From an uncultured Prevotella sp. (GTDB lineage Bacteria > Bacteroidota > Bacteroidia > Bacteroidales > Bacteroidaceae), in contig CAMYZK010000007.1 of assembly GCA_947303825.1 (NCBI GenBank), positions 1-21,316 on the forward strand: a DNA stretch of 21,316 bases. Reading direction: 5' to 3'. The translations under genes and the position numbers were made by a program. Of the stretch, positions 8,664-14,906 are shown piece after piece. Under the pieces are notes generated by a model, which had not been told where the DNA came from, did not search any database, and saw only the letters and a program-made list of their open reading frames with translations. Within the stretch, counting starts at the first letter, position 1, and each line of letters begins with the position of its first letter.

Positions 8664-9512
8664 ATGAACATACTTATTACAGGCTGCAACGGACAGCTGG
8701 GTAACGAGATACAGCTGCTTGAGCCACAATACCCAGGCCACACTTTCTTCAACACCGACGTGGCCGAGCTTGACATCACAGACCCACAGGCCATCAATGA
8801 CTACGTGACCCAAAACAGCATAGACGTGATAGTAAACTGTGCTGCATACACCGCTGTCGACAAGGCTGAAGACAACCCCCAACTGTGTAGCAAGCTCAAC
8901 GCGCAGGCTCCCGCATTCCTTGCAAAGGCCATTGTCGGCAGGGGAGGGTTGATGGTGCAGATTTCAACAGACTACGTGTTCGACGGCACCGCCCACAAGC
9001 CCTATACCGAAGATCAGCCCACAAGCCCCAACAGCGTCTATGGGCGTACCAAGCTAGAGGGCGAGCAGGCCGTGCAGCAGCTCTGTCAGCAATATATCAT
9101 CATCCGAACGGCATGGCTCTATTCCACTTTCGGCAACAACTTTGTAAAGACCATGATAAGGCTGGGGCAGGAGAGAGCCGAACTTGGTGTCATTGCCGAC
9201 CAGATAGGCTCGCCTACATACGCCCGCGACCTGGCAAAGGCTGTCCTCATGGCAGTAGACAAGCATATTGCTACGGGCATCTACCACTTCACAAACGAGG
9301 GTGTGGCCTCATGGTACGACTTCACACTTGCCATACACCAGCTGGCTGGCATCGACTCGTGCCACGTAAGGCCGCTGCATACTTACGAGTATCCTACTCC
9401 CGCATCGCGCCCTCACTACTCGGTGCTCGACAAGGCCAAGATACGTCAGGCGCTTGGCATTGAGATACCCCACTGGAGAGAGGCCCTGACACAATGCCTT
9501 TATGAGTTATGA
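8664..9512 (+). CDS. rfbD: dTDP-4-dehydrorhamnose reductase
   Basis: This 282-residue short-chain dehydrogenase performs the last step of dTDP-L-rhamnose synthesis, the NAD(P)H reduction of dTDP-4-dehydro-L-rhamnose. Seen: the nucleotide loop TGCNGQLGNEI (Gly7-x2-Gly10-x2-Gly13), VNCAAYTAVDKAE (58-69), ISTDYVFDGT (100-109) with the catalytic Thr102, the YGRTKLEGE pair Tyr126/Lys130, DQIGSPTYARDLA (179-191) and the RPHYSVLDKAKI segment near 249-260, all typical of RfbD/RmlD. The genes rfbA, rfbB and rfbC are not in the window, so the pathway is split. Rhamnose may feed the surface glycan genes to the right, but this is inference. Its TGA overlaps the ATG of rlmH. Confidence 0.96.
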   Translation: MNILITGCNGQLGNEIQLLEPQYPGHTFFNTDVAELDITDPQAINDYVTQNSIDVIVNCAAYTAVDKAEDNPQLCSKLNAQAPAFLAKAIVGRGGLMVQISTDYVFDGTAHKPYTEDQPTSPNSVYGRTKLEGEQAVQQLCQQYIIIRTAWLYSTFGNNFVKTMIRLGQERAELGVIADQIGSPTYARDLAKAVLMAVDKHIATGIYHFTNEGVASWYDFTLAIHQLAGIDSCHVRPLHTYEYPTPASRPHYSVLDKAKIRQALGIEIPHWREALTQCLYEL

Positions 9513-9979
9513 AAACCCTCATCATCCTCGTGGGGCGTACCACCAACCCGCATTTTGCTGCCAGCATATCCGACTATGCCGCACGCATAACCCATTACAT
9601 GCCTTTTGAGATGCTTGTGCTGCCCGAGACGAAAAATACCAGGAGCCTGTCAGAAGAGCAACAGAAACATGCTGAGGGTGATCAGATCCTTAAGCAGTTA
9701 CAGCCTTCCGACACCGTGGTGTTGCTCGACGAGCATGGGCGCGAGCTGCGCAGCATTGAGCTCGCATCATGGCTGGAGCACCGGCGGCAGAGTGCCAAGC
9801 GGCTGGTCTTCATCATTGGCGGACCCTACGGCTTCTCACCCGAAGTCTATGCTAGGGCCAACGAGAAGTTGTCGCTCTCCCGGCTCACGTTCTCTCACCA
9901 GATGGTAAGGCTGGTGTTCACCGAACAGCTCTATCGGGCATGCACCATCATCAAAGGAGAACCCTACCACCACGAGTAA
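9509..9979 (+). CDS. rlmH: 23S rRNA (pseudouridine-1915-N3)-methyltransferase
   Basis: This 156-residue SPOUT-class methyltransferase uses S-adenosylmethionine to methylate pseudouridine 1915 in helix 69 of 23S rRNA in the assembled 70S ribosome. Seen: FIIGGPYGFS (101-110), the SAM-binding knot loop, and the family-defining C-terminus LSLSRLTFSHQMVRLVFTEQ followed by LYRACTIIKGEPYHHE. The length equals that of known RlmH proteins (about 155). The start overlaps the rfbD stop by 4 bp. It is the last gene of the long + strand run; about 280 bp without a gene follow. Confidence 0.97.
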   Translation: MKTLIILVGRTTNPHFAASISDYAARITHYMPFEMLVLPETKNTRSLSEEQQKHAEGDQILKQLQPSDTVVLLDEHGRELRSIELASWLEHRRQSAKRLVFIIGGPYGFSPEVYARANEKLSLSRLTFSHQMVRLVFTEQLYRACTIIKGEPYHHE

Positions 9980-10255
9980 CCGTTTTAAAAGTCAGCTATG
10001 ACTGAGACATGCATGCCATTTATTTATACATCGCAAAAACAGGCGATTATTTCTTGCTGCAGGAGGGACGCGAGGATTCTGCTCGGACGAAAGAAGAACG
10101 AAAGAAGACTTATGTTGGAAGGGGAAAAGATATGAAAAAACTTGCATGACGCTGTTTTTTTTCGTACCTTTGCAGCGTCCAAGCAGAGGCAAGGCCTGCT
10201 ACAGAAAAATGGGACAAATAACTGTTGGTTTATAGAAGAAGTAACAAAAACAAGC
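9980..10255. other. intergenic region between rlmH and yicC
   Basis: This 276-bp gap carries no convincing gene. It is A/T-richer than its flanks. A small inverted repeat (AGTCA-GCTA-TGACT, about 9990-10003) follows rlmH but has no U-tract, so it is not a clear terminator. The right part holds the yicC promoter (10142-10172) and a 7-bp inverted repeat around it, followed by a leader of about 75-80 nt with no Shine-Dalgarno sequence, as is common in Bacteroidota. Confidence 0.7.
10142..10172 (+). promoter_or_regulatory. Bacteroidota-type promoter of the yicC-gmk-nadD operon
   Basis: A -33 element TTG (10142-10144) and a -7 element TACCTTTG (10165-10172) are separated by 20 bp, matching the Bacteroidota consensus (TTTG, about 19-21 bp, TAnnTTTG). 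The spacer has a run of eight T. The start of transcription is expected near 10178, about 78 nt before the yicC ATG. GACGCTG (10148-10154) and CAGCGTC (10173-10179) form a perfect 7-bp inverted repeat on either side of the -7 box, which could be an operator or a chance match. Confidence 0.82.
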
Positions 10256-11131
10256 ATGATACAGTCAATGACAGGCTACGGCAAGGCCGTAGTGGTATAT
10301 AAGAACAAGAAGATAAGTGCTGAGATAAAGTCGCTGAACTCCAAGCAGCTCGACCTGCAGACACGTATAGCCCCCATCTACCGTGAGAAGGAGATGGAGA
10401 TAAGGCAGATGATAGCATCTAGCCTGGAGCGTGGCAAGGTGGATTTCGCCCTGTGGCTGGAGAAAGACACAGAGGTTGATGCCACACCGATAAACGGGTC
10501 ACTGATGGACAACTACTACCGTCAGCTGAAGACCATTGCCGACAAGTATGGCATACCGGCGCCCCAAGACTGGATATACACGCTGACACGCATGCCCGAC
10601 GTGCTCACCAAGACAGAGGTGGAGGAACTGTCGGAAGAGGAGTGGCAGGAGGCACGCAAGGCAGTAGAACAGGCTATAAAGGCACTGGTAGACTTCCGTA
10701 GCCAGGAGGGGGCTGCCCTGCAGAAGAAGTTTGCCGAGAAAATAGACAATATAGAGCGCCTGCTTGCCAGTATTGAGAAGTGGGAGAAACAGCGGGTGGA
10801 GAAGATAAGGCAGCGCATAGTGGACGGCCTGCAACAGGTATCGGCTGTAGACTACGACAAGAACCGATTGGAACAGGAGCTCATCTACTATATTGAGAAG
10901 CTGGACATCAGCGAGGAGAAGCAGAGGCTGGCAAACCATCTGAAGTACTTCCGCGAGACCATGGAAGAGGGACACGGACAGGGAAAGAAGCTGGGTTTCA
11001 TAGCACAGGAGATGGGGCGTGAGATAAACACCACCGGCTCGAAGTCTAATCAGGCCGAGATGCAGAACATTGTGGTGCAGATGAAAGACGAGCTGGAGCA
11101 GATAAAGGAACAGGTATTAAACGCATTGTGA
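10256..11131 (+). CDS. yicC: YicC/YloC family endoribonuclease
   Basis: This 291-residue protein begins with MIQSMTGYGKA, the signature start of the YicC family, which fixes ATG 10256 as the start; an upstream in-frame ATG at 10142 would lie on the promoter. The N-terminal domain (about 1-155) contains EIKSLNSKQLDL. The C-terminal DUF1732 domain includes LEQELIYYIEKLDISEE (205-221) and the conserved end GQGKKLGFIAQEMGREINT, then GSKSNQAEM. E. coli YicC is reported to be an endoribonuclease acting on small-RNA and mRNA targets; the exact substrate here is unknown. It is the first gene behind its promoter, 9 bp before gmk; yicC-gmk is a common pairing in bacteria. Confidence 0.94.
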   Translation: MIQSMTGYGKAVVVYKNKKISAEIKSLNSKQLDLQTRIAPIYREKEMEIRQMIASSLERGKVDFALWLEKDTEVDATPINGSLMDNYYRQLKTIADKYGIPAPQDWIYTLTRMPDVLTKTEVEELSEEEWQEARKAVEQAIKALVDFRSQEGAALQKKFAEKIDNIERLLASIEKWEKQRVEKIRQRIVDGLQQVSAVDYDKNRLEQELIYYIEKLDISEEKQRLANHLKYFRETMEEGHGQGKKLGFIAQEMGREINTTGSKSNQAEMQNIVVQMKDELEQIKEQVLNAL

Positions 11132-11140
11132 TATATATAT

Positions 11141-11707
11141 ATGGCTAAACTGTTAATTGTAAGCGCACCTTCAGGAAGCGGAAAATCGACCATAGTAAAC
11201 TGGCTGATGAAGGAACATGCAGAGTTGAGCCTGTACTTCTCTGTTTCGTGCACTTCACGGGCTCCAAGAGGAACAGAACAGAACGGAGTGGAGTATTTCT
11301 TCCTCACGCCAGAGGAGTTTCGCCAGAAGATAGACAACGATGAGTTTCTGGAGTACGAGGAGGTGTACGAAGACCGCTTCTACGGCACGCTGAAGGCACA
11401 AGTGGAGCGACAGCTGGAGGCAGGGCAGAACGTGGTCTTTGATGTTGATGTGAAGGGTGGGGTGAACATAAAGAAGTATTATGGCGACAGAGCCATGAGC
11501 ATTTTCATAAAGCCCCCTTCGGTAGAGGAGCTGCGCCGCCGCCTGGAGGGTAGGGGCACCGACACTCCGGAGGCTATAGAAAACCGTCTGGCTAAGGCAG
11601 AGTATGAGATGACCTTCGCCCCGCTATTCGACCATGTTGTGGTGAACGACGACTTGGAACAGGCCAAGCAAGAGACGTTACAACTGGTGAGCGACTTCTT
11701 GCAGTAG
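11141..11707 (+). CDS. gmk: guanylate kinase
   Basis: This 188-residue enzyme transfers phosphate from ATP to GMP (or dGMP), giving GDP for nucleotide and (p)ppGpp pools. Seen: the P-loop SAPSGSGKST (8-17), the GMP-binding segment SCTSRAPRGTEQNGVEYFF (36-54) with Arg40, Arg43 and Tyr52, EYEEVYEDRFYGT (71-83), and FDVDVKGG (100-107). Length is normal for bacterial Gmk. The start ATG 11141 lies just after an ATATATAT stretch, 9 bp past the yicC stop; no strong Shine-Dalgarno sequence is seen. Confidence 0.98.
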   Translation: MAKLLIVSAPSGSGKSTIVNWLMKEHAELSLYFSVSCTSRAPRGTEQNGVEYFFLTPEEFRQKIDNDEFLEYEEVYEDRFYGTLKAQVERQLEAGQNVVFDVDVKGGVNIKKYYGDRAMSIFIKPPSVEELRRRLEGRGTDTPEAIENRLAKAEYEMTFAPLFDHVVVNDDLEQAKQETLQLVSDFLQ

Positions 11708-11739
11708 ATGTTTCATGGGCTAAAGTGGAGCGGCATCTC

Positions 11740-12330
11740 ATGCTAAAGAGAATAGGCATACTAGGCGGGAGCTTCAATCCCATTCATTTAGGGCATATAG
11801 CTCTTGCACGCCAGTTGAGACAGCTGGCCGGCCTTGACGAGGTGTGGCTCATGGTGAGTCCGCAGAACCCGCTGAAGGAGTCGGCAACGCTGATGGACGA
11901 CCGGCTGCGCTATCAGCTGACACGGCTGGCTCTTCACGGTGAAGAGGGGGTGGTGGCCAGCGACTACGAGCTACACCTGCCCAAACCAAGCTATACATGG
12001 AACACCCTTGAGCACCTGCACAAGGACTATCCCGACTACACGTTTGTATTGCTGATAGGTGGCGACAACTGGGAGCGATTCCCGCAGTGGTATCGTGCCG
12101 ACGACATTGTTGAAAGCCATCAGATTGTGGTTTATCCACGCCGTGGCAGCGAGAGCTGCGCTGCGGCACTGCCCCCAACGGTAAGCATGGTGAAGACGGA
12201 GCTTATTGATGTCTCAAGCACAGAAATACGCCAAAGGGTGGCACAGGGCAAGAGCATCACAGGCCTGCTTCCCGCCATTATAGAACCGCTGGTGAAGCGG
12301 CTCTACGGGTTAGGGAGTGCAGGAGTGTAG
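11740..12330 (+). CDS. nadD: nicotinate-nucleotide adenylyltransferase
   Basis: This enzyme of about 196 residues adenylates nicotinate mononucleotide to deamido-NAD in NAD synthesis. Seen: RIGILGGSFNPIHLGH (4-19), which has the nucleotidyltransferase G-x-F-x-P-x-H-x-G-H signature, LMVSPQNPLK (37-46), LLIGGDNWERF (104-114) and the DVSSTEIRQRVAQG segment (157-170). ATG 11740 gives the usual short N-terminus; GTG 11725 would add five residues. The last residues (LGSAGV) and the stop codon are written in GAGTGTAG-type sequence that runs straight into the 41-bp repeats, so the native C-terminus may have been altered. It is the last gene of the operon and converges on the - strand glycan genes. 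Confidence 0.95.
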   Translation: MLKRIGILGGSFNPIHLGHIALARQLRQLAGLDEVWLMVSPQNPLKESATLMDDRLRYQLTRLALHGEEGVVASDYELHLPKPSYTWNTLEHLHKDYPDYTFVLLIGGDNWERFPQWYRADDIVESHQIVVYPRRGSESCAAALPPTVSMVKTELIDVSSTEIRQRVAQGKSITGLLPAIIEPLVKRLYGLGSAGV

Positions 12331-12336
12331 AGTTAA

Positions 12337-12500
12337 GTTTAGAGTGTAGAGTTTAGAGTTTGCTACCGCAGTGCTTAGTTTAGAGTGTAGAGTTTAGTGT
12401 TTGCTACCGCAGTGCTTAGTTTAGAGTGTAGAGTTTAGAGTTTGCTACCGCAGTGCTTAGTTTAGAGTGTAGAGTTTAGAGTTTGCTACCGCTTGCAGTG
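12337..12500 (+). repeat. four 41-bp tandem repeats between convergent operons
   Basis: Four head-to-tail units start at 12337, 12378, 12419 and 12460. Each begins GTTTAGAGTGTAGAGTTTAG, continues AGTTTGCTACCGC and, in the first three, ends AGTGCTTA. Units 1 and 3 are identical, unit 2 differs at one base (A to T at position 21), and unit 4 differs at its end, where TTGC precedes AGTG. The period (41) is not a multiple of three and every frame has TAG codons, so it does not code. Inside the unit, GAGTGTAGAGTTTAGAG is related to the short AGTTAAG-type repeats elsewhere in the window. There are no spacers, so it is not a CRISPR array. The 72 bp from 12501 to 12572 hold no clear feature. Confidence 0.95.
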
Positions 12501-12572
12501 TATTGTCTTTAACTCCTTTCGCTCGGCTTCGCCGCTTGGCTCGTCCAAGAAATCCTAAATTCATAAACTCAT

Positions 12573-13595
12573 TTACTTGAACTTCTCGTGACCAGTGAGA
12601 ATGCGCAGGCGGCGAGCCACCGAGCGGAAGATGAACTTGAAGTTGCCGTAGCGCAGGTTGAGCCACAATTCCTCCAGCGAGCGTCCTATCTTTGTGAGCG
12701 GATAACCCCATCCGTTGGCTTTGTACATACGCTTCCAGTAGCCGGCTTCCTCTATCACATAGCGGGGATGATGAAGTGGAAAGGCCAGCTCGTGACGTTT
12801 CATGGTAAAAAGCTGCTTCAGACGCCGGGGCATGGTCTTGAACTCGGAGTAATGGGCTGAGTCGGCCGACGCTCCGATGTTGTTTATCATATTCTTAGCA
12901 GGCATGATGGCCAGGCCCGAGTTGAAAAGCATGGTGGCCCAGAAAACGCTCTCAAACTGCGGACTGCCGCTGTCTCTATGATCCTGGCACATCTTTATGA
13001 AGCTCTTGCGATAGCCTCGCTGACGTATCAGTGCGTCAAGCTGGCGCATGGCTTGCGGATCGTCGAGGAAAGTGTAGTCTTTGTCCCATTGCTGAACAAC
13101 ACGGCGCCACGATGCCCATCCCCAGATGCTGAATGCCGAAGTGAAAAAGTAGTCGTAGGGCATGTCGGGCGTCTCTTCGTCTACGTTGAAGCCCGCCACC
13201 ATGGTGATACGCTCGTCGTCGGCATAGCGGTCGAGCATCTCCTTGCAGAAGGGGAAGAACGACTGCGAGGGTACGACATCGTCTTCGAGCACCATACACT
13301 TGTCGGCCAGCGAGAACGCCCACTGGTGACTGGTATAGCCAGCCACCATGCAGCCAAGGTTCTTCTCCTGATAGTTGCGGTGTACATCGCATTCCCAGTC
13401 TATTTCATTGTCGGATACAACCTTACGGCATGCTTCTATGCCTGTCTTATCGGCATCGTTGCGAGGACCGTCTTGAAAGAGGAACAGCCTGGAGGGACGT
13501 GCCTGGCGCACTTCGTTGAAGACTTGCTGCAACGTGTCGTTACGGGTGAAGAACAGCAACAATACTGCAATATCTACTTTTGCGGGGTACTTCAT
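12573..13595 (-). CDS. GT-A fold glycosyltransferase (HlpA-like / GNT-I-like)
   Basis: This 340-residue protein resembles Bacteroidota glycosyltransferases often annotated as HlpA-like and distantly similar to GNT-I. Seen: the N-terminal strand VDIAVLLLFFTRND, then LFLFQDGPRND (37-47), the metal/nucleotide-sugar motif MVLEDDVVPSQSFF (101-114, acidic E104-D105-D106), and SAFSIWGWASWRR (153-165), a segment typical of this group. It has no membrane helix and probably acts at the cytoplasmic face of the inner membrane. Donor and acceptor sugars cannot be read from the sequence. It is transcribed toward nadD and is cut off from the acyltransferase gene by 294 bp of repeat DNA; I see no TAnnTTTG promoter directly upstream, so it may depend on read-through. 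Confidence 0.85.
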   Translation of the reverse strand: MKYPAKVDIAVLLLFFTRNDTLQQVFNEVRQARPSRLFLFQDGPRNDADKTGIEACRKVVSDNEIDWECDVHRNYQEKNLGCMVAGYTSHQWAFSLADKCMVLEDDVVPSQSFFPFCKEMLDRYADDERITMVAGFNVDEETPDMPYDYFFTSAFSIWGWASWRRVVQQWDKDYTFLDDPQAMRQLDALIRQRGYRKSFIKMCQDHRDSGSPQFESVFWATMLFNSGLAIMPAKNMINNIGASADSAHYSEFKTMPRRLKQLFTMKRHELAFPLHHPRYVIEEAGYWKRMYKANGWGYPLTKIGRSLEELWLNLRYGNFKFIFRSVARRLRILTGHEKFK

Positions 13596-13623
13596 GAGTT
13601 GAGAGTTGACGAGTTGAGAGTTG
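13596..13623. repeat. GAGTTGAGAGTTG repeats next to the glycosyltransferase start
   Basis: Imperfect tandem copies of GAGTTGA(C) (GAGTTGAGAGTTGACGAGTT, then GAGAGTTG) directly abut the start codon of the - strand glycosyltransferase. They are a G-variant of the GAGTTAAG motif at 2759-2775. In the - strand they form a pyrimidine-rich leader with no Shine-Dalgarno sequence. Confidence 0.6.
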
Positions 13624-13884
13624 TATTTAATTCAACTTCCGCAAGTTCTGCGGTAAAGCCCTGAAAGGGCGAAATAGCACAGACGGGGGTGATAACCCCC
13701 GTAAAAGGGTGGGCACACATCCTAAGCCCTGAAAGGGCGACATAGTTCTTTCGCCCTTTCAGGGCTATGTCTTGAAATGCCGTTCCATTACGGGGGTTAT
13801 CACCCCCGCCTATGTTCTTAAGCTCTTTCAGGGCTTTGTGGATGCTTGCTCTCATAGCTTGCGGAACTTGAATTGTATTTAATT
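13621..13884. mobile_element. palindromic MITE/REP-like element with 12-bp flanking direct repeats
   Basis: A non-coding imperfect palindrome (13631-13872) has 15-bp terminal inverted repeats, TTCAACTTCCGCAAG at 13631-13645 against the complement of 13858-13872 (14/15). Inside are four copies of GCCCTGAAAGGGC, two in each orientation (13658-13670, 13726-13738, 13753-13765 and a one-mismatch copy 13822-13834). Two exactly complementary hairpins CGGGGGTGATAACCCCCG lie at 13684-13701 and 13791-13808. The centre is a perfect 16-bp stem (13725-13740 with 13751-13766) around a 10-base loop. The 12-mer TTGTATTTAATT occurs on both sides (13621-13632, 13873-13884), as a target duplication would. No transposase is present. 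It lies between the acyltransferase and glycosyltransferase genes and would fold strongly in RNA. Confidence 0.75.
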
Positions 13885-13889
13885 ACGAA

Positions 13890-14906
13890 TTATGGATTAC
13901 GAATAAATCTTTGAAGTTGTTGCAAGAGTAGTAGGCGCAGCTTGTCGAGCAGTATAGAGCCGACGAAGACTGCTGCTATGAGCAGGACAACACTTAGTAG
14001 GAAGGCCGGGCGCGACAGCTGCCCATGCCAGGCCTGTATGGTGCCGTCGTAGTACTTGGCCAGGAAGCTGCTGCTATGGGTGAGGTAGATGGCCAAGGCC
14101 GATGCAGCCACCCAGTTTATCAGTCGGCTGCTGATGTGCAGCTTACTGAAGAAGAGCAGCAGGAAGGTAGCTGCCACAATTACCGTTGGAGAGTTGTAGA
14201 AGAAGAGCACTCCCCCTAGGTTAAGATGCCATTTGAGCAGGAAGGACGCTATTGCCACCATGAGGCATACTGCTGTATAGACCAGCAGGTCGGCCTTGCT
14301 GCTCAGACGGGTCCATGCCGGCCGGTAGATGCTCATATAGCGGGCAAGGAGGTAGAGGCCCATGAACGATGGCAGGCTGTAGCCGGCACGGAGCCATGCG
14401 GTAGCCTCGAACACCCATCCGAACACCCACTGGAAGCCGAAGAAACACAGCAGCACGGTAGCCAGCTGCCGCCGGGTGGCTGACTCGGCAAAGGTGTTGA
14501 GTACCGGGGCAAGGATGTAGAGGGCTATGTATACCTTTATGAACCAGTAGTTGCCGTCGTTGAGCATGAAAAGGGTGGTGATTGCCTTGGGAGGCAGCTG
14601 CCCGCTAACGCAATATTCTATGCCCAGGCAGAGCACTCCGAAGAACAGCAGTTGGAAGACGAGCTCGGAGAAACGCACCAGGCGGGGCCGTATGGCATAC
14701 CAGCCAGAGAGCATGACAAACACGTTGACACCCACCACCGAGAAGCTCTGTGTGAGGAGCTGCAGGAAGCCCGACAGCGCATCGGCCTCGATGCTGGCTG
14801 GGGTGGGGTGGGGCAGTGCGCGGTAGCTGGCGTGCACTGTCATGATGAGGAGCATGGCCACTATGCGCAGCAGCTCCATATTGCTGTCGCGTGTTTTCAT
14901 CGTCAT
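13890..14906 (-). CDS. acyltransferase family 3 membrane protein
   Basis: This 338-residue polytopic membrane protein looks like an AT-3 (OafA/WecH-type) acyltransferase, a family that O-acetylates or otherwise acylates surface glycans. Seen: DSNMELLRIVAMLLIMTVHA (8-27), with the conserved Arg and His of the family's first helix, and GNYWFIKVYIALYILAPVLN, the second family hallmark; about ten hydrophobic helices follow. ATG at 14906 makes a 4-bp ATGA overlap with the flippase stop, so the genes are translationally coupled. The last codons and the stop are written in ATTCGTAATCC/ATTCGTAAT repeat sequence (13881-13905), so the C-terminus may have been formed by repeat insertion. The acyl donor and acceptor are unknown. 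Confidence 0.88.
   Translation of the reverse strand: MTMKTRDSNMELLRIVAMLLIMTVHASYRALPHPTPASIEADALSGFLQLLTQSFSVVGVNVFVMLSGWYAIRPRLVRFSELVFQLLFFGVLCLGIEYCVSGQLPPKAITTLFMLNDGNYWFIKVYIALYILAPVLNTFAESATRRQLATVLLCFFGFQWVFGWVFEATAWLRAGYSLPSFMGLYLLARYMSIYRPAWTRLSSKADLLVYTAVCLMVAIASFLLKWHLNLGGVLFFYNSPTVIVAATFLLLFFSKLHISSRLINWVAASALAIYLTHSSSFLAKYYDGTIQAWHGQLSRPAFLLSVVLLIAAVFVGSILLDKLRLLLLQQLQRFIRNP

Noticed and set aside
9988..10005. AGTCA-GCTA-TGACT hairpin after rlmH as a terminator
   Set aside because: The stem is 5 bp and there is no run of T after it; listed only as a weak repeat in the intergenic entry.
12337..12500. Possible CRISPR array
   Set aside because: The repeats are directly head to tail with no unique spacers, no palindromic repeat unit suited to crRNA, and no cas genes in the window.
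12515..12545. Possible terminator hairpin around CGGCTTCGCCG between the convergent operons
   Set aside because: The stem is only about 4 bp and no T-tract follows on either strand.
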